Shown here: piece by piece, positions 8,985 to 18,111 of the stretch
Layout: each line of letters opens with the position of its first letter
How positions within the stretch are numbered: position 1 is the first letter of the stretch
Source: Corynebacterium glyciniphilum AJ 3170
Lineage (GTDB): Bacteria; Actinomycetota; Actinomycetes; Mycobacteriales; Mycobacteriaceae
NCBI RefSeq assembly: GCF_000626675.1
Contig: NZ_CP006842.1
Coordinates: 2,728,001-2,792,000, forward strand
Direction: 5' to 3'
DNA: 64,000 nucleotides
The notes under the pieces: model-generated
Told to the model about the DNA's origin: nothing
The model's database searches: none
Seen by the model: the letters and a program-made list of their open reading frames with translations, nothing else
Position numbers and translations under genes: made by a program

Positions 8985-10256
8985 ATGAACATCCTGCGCA
9001 CCACCCGCGGTCACAAGGACCGGACGAACTCCCCCTCTCTGGCCGCATACGGTGGTCTCGCCGTCGCAGGCACCGCAGGTCTGGCAGCAGCGGCCGCGCT
9101 TCCTGCGCTCACCGCGGATCTCATCCAGCGCCGCGGACGCAGAGAACGTACCGCACCGCGTCCCGGCACGTTCTCGACCACCGTCGGCGACTCCGAGATG
9201 ACGGTCTACACCGACGGTCGGACTCTCTACGACGACATGATCGAGGCGATCGACAACGCCCAAGAGATTATCCTCATGCAGAACTACCTGTGGAAGAACG
9301 ACGAGGGTGGCCTGCGGTTCATCACAGCACTCAACGCCGCGGCTGACCGGGGCGTGAACGTGTACGTGATCTACGACGGATTCGGGAATCTGGTGGTTCC
9401 GCGATCGTTCTACCGGAACTTCTCCGACAAGGTGCATGTCGCCCGCCTACCTTTTGTCACCCGCAAACTGTGGACCGCGCCGGTACGCACCACCGGCGTC
9501 AACCACTCCAAGATCCTCGTGGTCGATGACGAGACCGGCTTCATCGGCGGCTACAACATCGGATCCCAGTTCGCCGGGCATTGGCGCGACACACACGTCC
9601 GGCAGGTCGGGCCGAAGACGTGGGGGCTCCGCAATGCGGTGACCCGGGTCTGGAACGAGAAGTGGCCGGAAGGTGGGGACATCCCCTGGACCGCTCCCGA
9701 CAGCTGGGATTCCCGGATCCAGGTGGTGGCGAATCTACCGGTGCAGCTGGTCTACCCGCTGAGGAACATGTACCTCACCGCTATCGAACGCGCCCGGGAC
9801 CATATCTGGATCACCACCCCCTACTTCATTCCGGACCAGCAGATTCTGCAGGCCCTGTACCGGGCTGCGGACCGGGGAGTGGATGTGCGTCTCATGGTGC
9901 CCAAGGAGTCCAACCACATGATCGCCGACTGGGTGAGCCGTGGGTTCTACGGCGAACTTCTGGAACACGGCATCACGCTGCACCTTTACGCCGCAACGAT
10001 GATCCACGCGAAGACGGCCACCATCGACGGGGAGTGGTCCACCGTCGGTACCGCGAACATCGACCGTCTGTCGCTGTCCTTCAACTACGAGACGAATGTC
10101 GAGGTCACCGACAAGGATTTCGCAGCGACGATGGAGAAGATCTTCACCGCCGACATCGAACACTGCGAGACGGTGAACTCCACGTCCTGGCGCGATGAGC
10201 ACCCGTTGGCACGTGTGGCGGAGATCGCCCTGATGCCACTCAGGAAAGTGTTGTGA
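8985..10256 (+). CDS. Phospholipase D-like protein, probable cardiolipin synthase
   Basis: A 423-residue membrane-associated enzyme of the PLD superfamily. An Ala-rich hydrophobic segment (about residues 20-45) anchors the N-terminus. Two HKD motifs are present: HSKILVVDD (174-182) followed by GFIGGYNIG, and HAKTATIDG (341-349) followed by GTANIDRLS. Two HKD repeats in a ~420-residue anchored protein fit cardiolipin synthase, which condenses phosphatidylglycerol or CDP-diacylglycerol; another phosphatidyltransferase is possible. It has its own leaderless promoter, 25 bp after cysQ. Confidence 0.85.
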   Translation: MNILRTTRGHKDRTNSPSLAAYGGLAVAGTAGLAAAAALPALTADLIQRRGRRERTAPRPGTFSTTVGDSEMTVYTDGRTLYDDMIEAIDNAQEIILMQNYLWKNDEGGLRFITALNAAADRGVNVYVIYDGFGNLVVPRSFYRNFSDKVHVARLPFVTRKLWTAPVRTTGVNHSKILVVDDETGFIGGYNIGSQFAGHWRDTHVRQVGPKTWGLRNAVTRVWNEKWPEGGDIPWTAPDSWDSRIQVVANLPVQLVYPLRNMYLTAIERARDHIWITTPYFIPDQQILQALYRAADRGVDVRLMVPKESNHMIADWVSRGFYGELLEHGITLHLYAATMIHAKTATIDGEWSTVGTANIDRLSLSFNYETNVEVTDKDFAATMEKIFTADIEHCETVNSTSWRDEHPLARVAEIALMPLRKVL

Positions 10257-10286
10257 CCCAGGTGGTGGCGGGCGCCGCACGGACTC

Positions 10287-10292
10287 TATTCT
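10287..10292 (+). promoter_or_regulatory. -10 element (TATTCT) for leaderless thyA
   Basis: TATTCT is followed by 7 nt and the thyA ATG at 10300; no Shine-Dalgarno is visible. It probably drives thyA-dfrA-mycoredoxin. Confidence 0.6.
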
Positions 10293-10299
10293 GGAACCC

Positions 10300-11112
10300 A
10301 TGAGTCCTACGTCCCCGGTCCCCACTCCTTATGAGGATCTCCTGGCCGAGATCCTCGCTGACGGCACGGCGAAGGGCGACCGTACCGGCACCGGCACCCG
10401 TAGCCTGTTCGGCCGTCAGATCCGCTACGACCTCTCCGCCGGCTTTCCCCTGATCACCACGAAGAAGGTCCACCTCAAGTCCGTTGTGGGTGAACTGCTG
10501 TGGTTCCTGCGTGGAGACTCGAACGTCGCATGGCTCCATGAGCACGGTGTGAGTATCTGGGACGAGTGGGCAGACGACAACGGCGATCTGGGGCCGATCT
10601 ACGGCGTTCAGTGGCGCAGCTGGCCCACCCCGGACGGCCACCATGTCGACCAGATCGCTGCCGCTCTCGAGACCCTCACGTCGAACCCGGATTCCCGGCG
10701 CAATATCGTCTCCGCATGGAATGTCTCGGAGCTGGATAATATGGCGCTGCCGCCCTGCCACCTGCTGTTCCAGCTCTACGTCGCCGACGGAAAACTCTCA
10801 TGCCAGCTCTACCAGCGCAGTGCTGACATGTTCCTCGGCGTGCCGTTCAACATCGCCAGCTACTCGATTCTCACCCACATGTTCGCCCAACAGGCGGGGC
10901 TGGAGGTCGGTGAGTTCATCTGGACCGGCGGCGACTGCCACATCTACGACAACCACGTCGATCAGGTACGCCGGCAGCTTGATCGGGAGGCTCGCCCCTA
11001 CCCGACGCTGTCCCTGACGAAGGCTGCAGACATGTTCAGCTATACCTTCGACGACATTTCCGTGGACGGTTACGACCCGCACCCGGGTATCAAGGCACCC
11101 GTGGCGGTATGA
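10300..11112 (+). CDS. thyA: Thymidylate synthase ThyA
   Basis: Methylates dUMP to dTMP using methylene-tetrahydrofolate and releases dihydrofolate. It has 270 residues, the normal bacterial length. Seen are DRTGTGTRS (phosphate loop), the catalytic Cys153 in [24 protein letters not shown] and the C-terminal IKAPVAV. The stop overlaps the dfrA start by 4 bp (ATGA), so dihydrofolate produced here is recycled by the translationally coupled next gene. Confidence 0.98.
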   Translation: MSPTSPVPTPYEDLLAEILADGTAKGDRTGTGTRSLFGRQIRYDLSAGFPLITTKKVHLKSVVGELLWFLRGDSNVAWLHEHGVSIWDEWADDNGDLGPIYGVQWRSWPTPDGHHVDQIAAALETLTSNPDSRRNIVSAWNVSELDNMALPPCHLLFQLYVADGKLSCQLYQRSADMFLGVPFNIASYSILTHMFAQQAGLEVGEFIWTGGDCHIYDNHVDQVRRQLDREARPYPTLSLTKAADMFSYTFDDISVDGYDPHPGIKAPVAV

Positions 11113-11801
11113 CCGAAAACACGGAGAACACGCAGAACACGGAGAGCGCAGAGAACACCATGAGTGACACTACGAGCACCGCCACGAGTGCCGCCCTGTC
11201 CCGCCGCGACTTGCACGACGCCGGGCTACCCGACGACATCGAGATCGCCATGATCTGGGCGCAGACCACCGACGGGGTCATCGGCGATGGATCCGACATG
11301 CCCTGGTACCTGCCCGAGGATCTCGAACACTTCAAGAACTCCACCGTGGGGGCCCCTGTGGTGATGGGCAGGATTTCCTGGGAGGCCCTGGACCCCCGGT
11401 ACCGTCCCCTCCCCGGGCGCGACAATGTCGTAATCACCCGGAACTCCTCCTACGATGCCCCCGGCGGGACCGTGTGCGCCTCAATCCCGGAGGCCGTGGT
11501 CGCGGCACATCGGATTGCAGCGAAGCAGACCGATGGCACCGTGCCGACAGTATGGATCCTCGGCGGTGGTGAAATCTACCGGCAGTGCCTCCCCGTGGCG
11601 GACCGCGTGGTCGTCACCGAAATCGCCTGCGGCGCACCCGAACGGTTCAGCGTGATTGCGCCGGACATGCGTGCGACACTGCAGGACGGCTCCTTCACCG
11701 TCTCGGACGGCCCCTGGTTGGATTCTGAAAAAGGTACCGCACTGACCGGTGAAGACCCGCTGCGTTACCGTATCTGCGAATACACAGCCACAACATCCTA
11801 G
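11109..11801 (+). CDS. dfrA: Dihydrofolate reductase with unusual N-terminal extension
   Basis: Reduces dihydrofolate to tetrahydrofolate with NADPH. The catalytic domain begins near residue 45 ([16 protein letters not shown]) and contains [13 protein letters not shown] with its acidic active-site residue, [14 protein letters not shown] and WILGGGEIY. At 230 residues it is ~60 longer than usual, mainly because of an N-terminal tail rich in Thr/Asn/Glu encoded by short DNA repeats. The ATG overlaps the thyA stop; an in-frame ATG at 11160 would remove the repeat tail. Which start is used is open. Confidence 0.95.
   Translation: MTENTENTQNTESAENTMSDTTSTATSAALSRRDLHDAGLPDDIEIAMIWAQTTDGVIGDGSDMPWYLPEDLEHFKNSTVGAPVVMGRISWEALDPRYRPLPGRDNVVITRNSSYDAPGGTVCASIPEAVVAAHRIAAKQTDGTVPTVWILGGGEIYRQCLPVADRVVVTEIACGAPERFSVIAPDMRATLQDGSFTVSDGPWLDSEKGTALTGEDPLRYRICEYTATTS
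11113..11158 (+). repeat. Short imperfect tandem repeats in 5' end of dfrA
   Basis: Imperfect repeats of the unit ACACGGAGA/ACACGCAGA encode [12 protein letters not shown] at the DHFR N-terminus. Such repeats can vary in length by slippage. They lie before the internal ATG at 11160. Confidence 0.6.
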
Positions 11802-11810
11802 GAGATTGCC

Positions 11811-12053
11811 TTGTCCGTCACTCTGTACACCACCACCTGGTGCCCTTTCTGCCAGCGCCTCACGGCCGACCTCGATGCCACGGAAACCCCGTACGAGCGC
11901 ATCGACGTCGAGCAGAACCCTGAGGCCGGTGAGTGGGTGAAGTCCGTCAACGACGGCAACCGGGTTGTCCCGACCGTCAAGTACTCCGACGGCACGTACG
12001 CGACCAACCCGCCTGCCGACGACGTGCGGGCGAAGCTGGAGGAACTGGGATAG
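11811..12053 (+). CDS. Mycoredoxin / glutaredoxin-like protein
   Basis: An 80-residue thioredoxin-fold protein with a CPFC active site (Cys11, Cys14) in TTTWCPFCQRL and the cis-Pro motif NRVVPTVKYSDG. In actinobacteria such proteins reduce mycothiol-mixed disulfides. The start is TTG at 11811, supported by GGAG at 11801-11804 just after the dfrA stop. Position behind thyA-dfrA suggests co-transcription. Confidence 0.88.
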   Translation: MSVTLYTTTWCPFCQRLTADLDATETPYERIDVEQNPEAGEWVKSVNDGNRVVPTVKYSDGTYATNPPADDVRAKLEELG

Positions 12054-12250
12054 CCCCCTCCACAGATGCACATATTTTCGGAAGCAGTTGCGTAGGATCT
12101 GCTGCGCATCACTGTCGACACCGCTCCGCTTTCCACCCCCGTTAGGCTCCTGCTTAGTTGCATGTCAGGACGACCAGCGGGGGTGCATTGCGTTCAGCAC
12201 CCAGCGTAGGCCACGTTTTGCCTTGAAATGGTTTCCCGGGGTTCTGTAAC

Positions 12251-12289
12251 TTGACACCCATCCACAGCAATTCTGTGACCATTATCACT
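12251..12289 (+). promoter_or_regulatory. Candidate promoter and GlxR-like operator of the symporter operon
   Basis: A consensus -35 TTGACA lies at 12251-12256. Seventeen bp later is TGTGACCATTATCACT (12274-12289), matching 9 of the 10 defined positions of the GlxR/CRP consensus TGTGA-N6-TCACA. It would cover the -10 region, so binding would be expected to repress. The rest of the 253-bp gap (12054-12306) shows nothing else certain. Confidence 0.5.
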
Positions 12290-12306
12290 AACAAGAAAGG
12301 GAGCCG

Positions 12307-12675
12307 ATGTCGACACCCGACCTGCGGCACACACCGTCCCCCGAGGAGTTCGTGGAGGCTCAGAAAAGCCCCGAATTCCAGGAACTCCGAAAGAAACAGC
12401 GGGGCTTCGCTTTTCCCGTGACGATCTGCGCCCTGATCTGGTTCGCGGTCTACGTCGTGCTCGCCATGTTCGCACCTGACCTGTTCTCCGGAAAAGTGCT
12501 CGGCAACATCAACGTCGGAGTCATCCTGGGCCTGCTCCAGTTCGTGACCACCTTCGCCATTACTTACGCCTACGTGAAGTTCGCTGACCGTGAGATCGAG
12601 CCGCGCACATCCGCGTTGCGTGACCGCCTCGAACGCACCGGTGACTTCGCCGAGACCGGCCCCGCCAGGGCATAA
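12307..12675 (+). CDS. DUF485 membrane protein, partner of the monocarboxylate symporter
   Basis: A 122-residue protein with two membrane segments (FPVTICALIWFAVYVVLAMF and VGVILGLLQFVTTFAITYAY) joined by a short loop: the DUF485/YjcH layout. In Corynebacterium and many bacteria such proteins are encoded directly before an ActP/MctC-type solute:sodium symporter, as here. Biochemical role is unknown; an accessory function in uptake is inferred from linkage. AAGAAAGGGAG precedes the ATG. Confidence 0.88.
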   Translation: MSTPDLRHTPSPEEFVEAQKSPEFQELRKKQRGFAFPVTICALIWFAVYVVLAMFAPDLFSGKVLGNINVGVILGLLQFVTTFAITYAYVKFADREIEPRTSALRDRLERTGDFAETGPARA

Positions 12676-12713
12676 GCCCCGTCGACACAGAAGACTCTGA
12701 ACTGAGAGAAGAT

Positions 12714-14345
12714 ATGCAGACACACCTCCTCGCCCAGTCTGACGCGGGCAACCCCATCCTCAATATCGCCATCTTCGTCGGCTTCATCGTGATCACGATG
12801 TACATCGTGACCCGTGCCAGCAAGTCCCAGCAGAAGGACTCTGCCAAGGACTTCTATACCGGTGGCGCCAGCTTCTCGGGAACCCAGAACGGCCTCGCGA
12901 TTGCCGGTGACTACCTCTCGGCGGCGTCCTTCCTGGGCATCGTCGGTGCGATCGCGCTGAACGGTTATGACGGATTCCTCTACTCCATCGGCTTCTTTGT
13001 CGCCTGGGTCGTCGCCATGCTGCTCGTCGCCGAACCGCTGCGTAACACCGGCAAGTTCACCATGGCGGATGTACTGTCTTTCCGTCTGAAGCAGCGTCCG
13101 GTCCGACTTGCAGCCTCCTTCGCGACACTGTTCGTCTCGCTGTTCTACCTGATCGCCCAGATGGCCGGCGCCGGTTCTCTGGTGTCCGTGCTGCTCGACA
13201 TCCACGAGAAGCCTGCACAGGCTGCTGTGGTGGCCGTGGTCGGCGTCGTGATGATCGCCTACGTCCTCATCGGCGGCATGAAGGGCACCACCTACGTCCA
13301 GATGATCAAGGCCGTGCTGCTGTGTGCCGGCGTGTTCATCATGGCGGTGATCATCCTGGTGATGGTCAAGGGGAACTTCTCCGAACTGCTGCAGATGGCA
13401 GTCGACAGCCATGCTGATGCGGGCACCGCGAACCCTGAAGCCATCCTGGAACCCGGCATGCAGTACGGCGGTTCTCTCATGGGCCAGCTGGACTTCATCT
13501 CCCTGGCCATGGCACTGTGCCTCGGTGTCGCCGGTCTGCCCCACGTCCTGATGCGTTTCTACACGGTGCCCACCGCCCGTGAGGCCCGCAAGTCCGTGAC
13601 CTGGGCCATCGTGCTGATCGGCGGGTTCTACCTGCTGACCTTGATCCTGGGCTACGCCGCCGCCGCCTACGTCGGTGTCGACAACATCAGGAACGCACCG
13701 GGTGGCGCGAACGCCGCGGCACCGCTGCTGGCACTCGAACTCGGTGGGTCGATCTTCATGGCTCTGATCTCGGCGGTGGCGTTCGCTACCGTCCTCGCCG
13801 TAGTCGCCGGCCTGGCGATCACCGCCTCTGCCTCTGTCGCCCACGACTTCTACGATGCTGTGCTCCGCGGCGGAAAGTCCACCGAAGCCGAACAGGTCCG
13901 GGTCTCGAAGATCACCGTGGTCGTCATCGGCATCGCCTCGATCATCCTGGGCATTCTGGCCATGGACCAGAACGTGGCCTTCCTGGTCTCCCTGGCCTTC
14001 TGCATCGCCGCCTCCGCCAACCTGCCGACCATCCTGTACTCCCTGTACTGGAAGCGCTTCAACACCACCGGTGCTGTCTCTTCCATCTACGTGGGTCTGA
14101 TCTCTTCGCTGGTCATCCTGTTCTTCTCCAACTCTGTTTCCGGCACCGAGACGGCAATGTTCAACACCTCCGACTGGTCGCTGCTTGACCTCACCAACCC
14201 GGCCATCATCTCCATCCCGCTCGGCTTCCTGGCCGGCATTGTCGGCACCTACCTTGGCAAGCCGGACAACAAGGACGCACTGCAGGCCGAGATGGAAGTC
14301 CGCTCCCTCACCGGCGTCGGTGTCGAGGCTCCGGTCGACCACTAG
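12714..14345 (+). CDS. mctC: Solute:sodium symporter, monocarboxylate/acetate transporter (MctC/ActP type)
   Basis: Integral membrane transporter of 543 residues and about 13 transmembrane helices, taking up acetate, propionate or pyruvate with cations. SSS-family signatures include FYTGGASFSGTQNGLAIAGD near the N-terminus, YLSAASFLGIVG, and GLPHVLMRFYTVPTAREARK. It follows the DUF485 gene by 38 bp, the same order as the Corynebacterium glutamicum mctC locus. The substrate is inferred from the family. A 15-bp hairpin follows it. Confidence 0.9.
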   Translation: MQTHLLAQSDAGNPILNIAIFVGFIVITMYIVTRASKSQQKDSAKDFYTGGASFSGTQNGLAIAGDYLSAASFLGIVGAIALNGYDGFLYSIGFFVAWVVAMLLVAEPLRNTGKFTMADVLSFRLKQRPVRLAASFATLFVSLFYLIAQMAGAGSLVSVLLDIHEKPAQAAVVAVVGVVMIAYVLIGGMKGTTYVQMIKAVLLCAGVFIMAVIILVMVKGNFSELLQMAVDSHADAGTANPEAILEPGMQYGGSLMGQLDFISLAMALCLGVAGLPHVLMRFYTVPTAREARKSVTWAIVLIGGFYLLTLILGYAAAAYVGVDNIRNAPGGANAAAPLLALELGGSIFMALISAVAFATVLAVVAGLAITASASVAHDFYDAVLRGGKSTEAEQVRVSKITVVVIGIASIILGILAMDQNVAFLVSLAFCIAASANLPTILYSLYWKRFNTTGAVSSIYVGLISSLVILFFSNSVSGTETAMFNTSDWSLLDLTNPAIISIPLGFLAGIVGTYLGKPDNKDALQAEMEVRSLTGVGVEAPVDH

Positions 14346-14407
14346 GCCGCCAGGCCTTCCAGCGACTCCACCCCTTTCCCACCACACCGCCACACCACAC
14401 CCACTGC

Positions 14408-14444
14408 CCGCCCCCTTCCACCTCACCACGGTGGAAGGGGGCGG
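14408..14444 (+). terminator. 15-bp hairpin downstream of mctC
   Basis: Arms 14408-14422 and 14430-14444 are perfectly complementary with a 7-nt loop. No T tract follows. Likely transcription end for the DUF485-mctC operon. Confidence 0.65.
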
Positions 14445-14473
14445 TGGCGTTCCTGCACACAAAAATCGACCGG

Positions 14474-14479
14474 TACTCT
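14474..14479 (+). promoter_or_regulatory. -10 element (TACTCT) for leaderless antiporter gene
   Basis: TACTCT is followed by 7 nt and the ATG at 14487. No ribosome-binding site is visible. Confidence 0.55.
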
Positions 14480-14486
14480 CAGCACC

Positions 14487-15689
14487 ATGACTGACGCCCT
14501 CGTCTCTTTCGCGTGGATCGCCGCTGCCGGGCTCCTTGCTCCGGTCCTGGCTTTTCTCACCGGCAAGCGCGTCCCCGCCGTTGTCTTCCTACTCGTGCTC
14601 GGCCTGGTGATCGGGCCTTTCGGAGGTGAGCTCGCCAGCAACGGTGAGGCCGTCGACCTGATGCGCGAACTCGGTCTGGGCCTCCTGTTCCTTCTTGCCG
14701 GCATGGAGATCAACCCGTCCACGCTGAAGTCCCGGCAAGGCGGCCACGCCCTGTCCACGTGGGTTCTGTGCCTCGTCTTGAGCTTCGGCGGGGCCATGCT
14801 GCTGACCTCAGGGGATGCCGGGGTGTCCATCGTGCTGGGGATCGCGCTGACCTCCACTGCTCTGGGAACGCTGATGCCGATCCTCAAGCAGAACAGTCTG
14901 AGCAGCACCCCGATCGGTGACAGTGTGATGATCCACGGTGCCATCGGCGAACTCGCCCCGGTGATCGCCATGGCGGTACTGCTGTCCACCCGGACGACGT
15001 GGGCCAGCGCCGCCGTGCTCGCCGCATTCTTCGTCGTCGCTATCGTCGTGGCACTGGTCCCCCGGACCGTCCGGACACTGACGCCCTGGATCGGTTGGGC
15101 GATCCGGGACGGTGCCGGCTCAACCAACCAGACCGTGATCCGGTCAGTAGTCCTGATGCTCGCCGTCCTCATGGCCGTCGCCGCCGTCTTCGACCTCGAT
15201 GTCGTGCTCGGCGCGTTCGCGACCGGCATCATCCTTCATCAGATCGTGCCGGATGCCTACCGCCCCGGGCTGGAGGAGCAGATGGAGACAATCGGCTACG
15301 GAGTCTTCATTCCGGTGTTCTTCGTGACATCCGGCATGGCAATCGACACCGGCGTGATCGCCGACCGCCCGTGGTTCGTGCTCGCCGTCGTTCCGATCAT
15401 CTTCCTCACCCGTGGGATGCCGATTTTCCTACGCGAGTTGTGGACCGACACCGGCTCGGAGCTTGAAGGGTGGCGGGAGAAGCTCGAGATGTCGCTGTAC
15501 TCGGCCACAGGCTTGCCCATCATCGTCGCCGTCACCGGTGTGGCTACCGCGTCGGGCATTATCGGGCAGGAGGAAGCATCCCTGCTGGTCGCTGGAGGAG
15601 CGCTGACCGTGCTGATCTTCCCCCTGATTGCACCCGCAGTCGGGACGCCCCGGCGGAAGGACACCACGTCAACTCCGGAACCTGCTTGA
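14487..15689 (+). CDS. CPA2-family cation:proton antiporter
   Basis: A 400-residue membrane protein with about 12 helices. LGLLFLLAGMEINPSTLKS is the Kef/NapA-type inverted-repeat motif, and GAFATGIILHQIVP the later conserved helix. There is no C-terminal TrkA-N (RCK) domain, so it is nearer the short Na+/H+ antiporters than full KefB/KefC. It is a single gene with its own leaderless promoter. The ion transported cannot be told from sequence. Confidence 0.82.
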   Translation: MTDALVSFAWIAAAGLLAPVLAFLTGKRVPAVVFLLVLGLVIGPFGGELASNGEAVDLMRELGLGLLFLLAGMEINPSTLKSRQGGHALSTWVLCLVLSFGGAMLLTSGDAGVSIVLGIALTSTALGTLMPILKQNSLSSTPIGDSVMIHGAIGELAPVIAMAVLLSTRTTWASAAVLAAFFVVAIVVALVPRTVRTLTPWIGWAIRDGAGSTNQTVIRSVVLMLAVLMAVAAVFDLDVVLGAFATGIILHQIVPDAYRPGLEEQMETIGYGVFIPVFFVTSGMAIDTGVIADRPWFVLAVVPIIFLTRGMPIFLRELWTDTGSELEGWREKLEMSLYSATGLPIIVAVTGVATASGIIGQEEASLLVAGGALTVLIFPLIAPAVGTPRRKDTTSTPEPA

Positions 15690-15774
15690 CGGTAGCCGGC
15701 TCTGACAGTCGCCCGGCAGACACAGGCACCGCGTTCCCCGTCGAGTGCACCGACGCGCTACACTATTGCGGTGC

Positions 15775-15847
15775 GCCCCAGTAGCTCAGGGGATAGAGCA
15801 CCGCTCTCCTAAAGCGGGTGTCGCAGGTTCGAATCCTGCCTGGGGCA
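15775..15847 (+). tRNA. tRNA-Arg (anticodon CCT)
   Basis: A 73-nt cloverleaf. The acceptor arms GCCCCAG (15775-15781) and CTGGGGC (15840-15846) pair perfectly, with discriminator A at 15847. The D arm is GCTCAGGGGATAGAGC, the anticodon loop holds CTCCTAA giving CCT, and the T loop is GGTTCGAATCC. A -10-like TACACT lies at 15759-15764. It reads the rare codon AGG. Confidence 0.97.
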
Positions 15848-15861
15848 CAGATCCTCGAAAC

Positions 15862-15892
15862 GACCGGTCATGGCATATCTGCGTGACCGGTC
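15862..15892 (+). terminator. Intrinsic terminator of tRNA-Arg
   Basis: GACCGGTCA (15862-15870) pairs with TGACCGGTC (15884-15892), followed by TTTCTCGT. The stem includes the stop codon of the convergent MMPL gene. Confidence 0.75.
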
Positions 15893-17982
15893 TTTCTCGT
15901 CCTGCCCGGCCACCAGATCCGGTCGCCAAGTATGTGGGTCAACGCCGGCACCAGGAATGACCGCACCAGGAAGGTGTCGATCAGCACTCCCAGCGAGATA
16001 ATGACCGCAAGCTGCACCAGGAACTGGATAGGGATGACCAGCAGTGCCGCAAACGTAGCGGCCAGTACGATGCCTGCACTGGTGATCACGCCACCGGTAC
16101 TGACCAAGCCTCGGCTGACGCCGGCGGTGGTCCCGTGCGCCATGGATTCCTCCCGTACGCGGGTCATCAGGAAGATGTTGTAGTCGATCGCCAACGCTAC
16201 CAGGAACACGAAGGCGTACAACGGTACGGAAGGATCCGAACCGCTGAAGCCGATGAGCGCGAAGATCGCCGCGCCGACCCCCAGGGCCGTACCGAAACTG
16301 AGCACCGTGGTCGCCAGCAGCACGAGCGGTGCGACCACCGCCCGCAGCAGCAGCGCGAGCATGACGGTAATGACCAGCAGCACAATCGGAATGATCACGG
16401 TACGGTCGGCGACCGACGTCTCCTTGGTATCCAGTTCAGTGGCTGTCGTCCCACCGACCATCGCGCCGAGGTCTGCCACCTCGTCCCGCATGTCCTGGAC
16501 CGTGTCCTCCGCCGCGTCCGAGTACGGGGAGTTCGTGAGGGTGACCTCCAACAGCACCCGGCCGTCGACCACCGACGGACCGTTCCCTGCGGCTTCTTCG
16601 ACGGACTGCACTCCGCCCAGTGCCGCGACCGTTGTTGCGACAGCGTCGCCGTTCTCTGCAGGCGCGAGGACGTAGGTGGGGGCACCCGCTCCCGCCGGGA
16701 AGTGCCGGTCGAGGACGTCCTGCCCGTCCCGTGCATCGCTCTGCCCGATCACGTAGTCACTGGTGGGCACGCCGTCGGCGTCGAGAGTGAACAGTCCCGC
16801 ACAGCCGACAAGGAGAAGAAGGCCTACGCCAACCGCAATGCGGCGGGGCGCACGCCCGACAAGATCGGCGACACGTGCCCAGATCCCGTCACGGGCTGGA
16901 AGCACATCATCCGGATCCGCCGTCGACGGACGGGGAACTCTGGGCCAGAAGACCCTTCTGCCCAGCAGTGCGAGGACAGCGGGCAGGAAGGTGAGGGAGG
17001 TGAAGAATGCTGCGGCAATTCCGACGGCCGCCACCGGCCCGAGCCCTGCATTCGATGCCAGGTCTGACAGCAGGAGACAGAGCAACCCGGCAATCACCGT
17101 GGCCGCCGAGGCCAACACAGGCTGCCAGGTGCCGCGGAGCGCCGCCGTGGTAGCGGACCAGGCGCTGTCATGTCGGCCGAGTTCTTCCCGGTAGCGCGCG
17201 GTGTAGAGCAGCCCGTAGTCCGTGGCCGCACCGATGACCAGAATGAACAGGATGCCCTGGATCTGGCCGTTGATCATCACGATCCCGGAACGCGCCAGCG
17301 CCACATTGACCAGCACCGCAGCACACAACGCGACCATCGAGCTCAGCAGGACGATCAACGGAAGAAACGGCGAGCGGTACACCAGGACGAGGATGACCAG
17401 GACCGCCGCGACAGCGACCAGCAGAAGTAGACCGTCGATCCCGGCAAATGCCTCCGATAAGTCAGCGCTGAATCCTGCAGGCCCCGTGACCTGCGCTTGC
17501 AGGTCCGTCGGGAGTTCGGACGCCAGTGTGTCCCGGAGCGCGTCAACGGCGTCCGCCGGTGCCGCCGTTTCAGGTGGAAGCACGATGATCTGCACCGCCT
17601 CCCCGTCCTCTGACGGCACGGGAGGACTGACCTCCGTCCCCGTTGCACCGGCAGCACCGGCAGCACTGTCCACAGCTGCAGCGAGCCGGTCGGGGAGATC
17701 TCCCAGTCCCGCTGGATCCACAGCCTGACCGTCACCCTCGGCGGTGATCACGACGATCGCCGGTGCTGCCCCAGAATCCTGGAAGTCCTCCAACCGGGCG
17801 CTGACCTTCGTCGATTCCGCGGACTCAGGGAGGAACGAGGACTGGTCATTGGTGGCCACTTCACTGATCTCGCCGAACTTCGGCCCTCCCACGGCAGCAA
17901 CTCCCAGCCACAGGAGAATCAGTAATGCGGGGAGCGCCCGCCTCCAGAAAGAGCTGGAACGGGGGGATGGAGCGTCCGGCAT
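15868..17982 (-). CDS. MMPL/RND-family membrane exporter
   Basis: A 704-residue RND-superfamily transporter with 11-12 predicted helices. It has one N-terminal helix, an extracytoplasmic domain, a helix block with GAATDYGLLYTARYREEL, a second periplasmic domain, and a second block with ALAIDYNIFLMTRVREE. The paired D-Y dipeptides (TDYG, IDYN) are the proton-relay signatures of the family. Corynebacterial MmpL proteins export mycolates or other lipids, but smaller ones such as this often move drugs. It is divergent from a TetR gene and probably its target. Confidence 0.9.
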   Translation of the reverse strand: MPDAPSPRSSSFWRRALPALLILLWLGVAAVGGPKFGEISEVATNDQSSFLPESAESTKVSARLEDFQDSGAAPAIVVITAEGDGQAVDPAGLGDLPDRLAAAVDSAAGAAGATGTEVSPPVPSEDGEAVQIIVLPPETAAPADAVDALRDTLASELPTDLQAQVTGPAGFSADLSEAFAGIDGLLLLVAVAAVLVILVLVYRSPFLPLIVLLSSMVALCAAVLVNVALARSGIVMINGQIQGILFILVIGAATDYGLLYTARYREELGRHDSAWSATTAALRGTWQPVLASAATVIAGLLCLLLSDLASNAGLGPVAAVGIAAAFFTSLTFLPAVLALLGRRVFWPRVPRPSTADPDDVLPARDGIWARVADLVGRAPRRIAVGVGLLLLVGCAGLFTLDADGVPTSDYVIGQSDARDGQDVLDRHFPAGAGAPTYVLAPAENGDAVATTVAALGGVQSVEEAAGNGPSVVDGRVLLEVTLTNSPYSDAAEDTVQDMRDEVADLGAMVGGTTATELDTKETSVADRTVIIPIVLLVITVMLALLLRAVVAPLVLLATTVLSFGTALGVGAAIFALIGFSGSDPSVPLYAFVFLVALAIDYNIFLMTRVREESMAHGTTAGVSRGLVSTGGVITSAGIVLAATFAALLVIPIQFLVQLAVIISLGVLIDTFLVRSFLVPALTHILGDRIWWPGRTRKTGHADMP

Positions 17983-18048
17983 GGTGCACTCTCTTCAGTT
18001 GGCGTCATGAGTCACCCAAGAATGCCAGAACTCTCCGCCCATAAATTG

Positions 18049-18105
18049 ATGGTCAAAACCACACCGCGCCGCATCCTGGATACTTTAGACCATGTGGTTT
18101 AAAAT
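18049..18105. promoter_or_regulatory. Divergent control region with TetR operator
   Basis: TTTAGACCATGTGGTTTAAA (18084-18103) is a near-perfect 20-bp palindrome (one mismatched pair per 9-bp arm). It overlaps the -10 TAAAAT (18100-18105) that lies 6 nt before the tetR GTG. The decamer ATGGTC(A/T)AAA recurs in opposite orientation at 18049-18058, next to TTGACC on the minus strand (18051-18056), a plausible -35 of the MMPL gene. This suggests one repressor controlling both directions. Confidence 0.6.
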
Positions 18106-18111
18106 TGAACC

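Noticed and set aside
12570..14462. Very long minus-strand open frame (630 codons) opposite DUF485 and mctC
   Set aside because: Its product is a Gly/Asp/His/Gln/Arg-rich string without domains, the usual mirror of a high-GC gene; mctC on the plus strand has clear family motifs.
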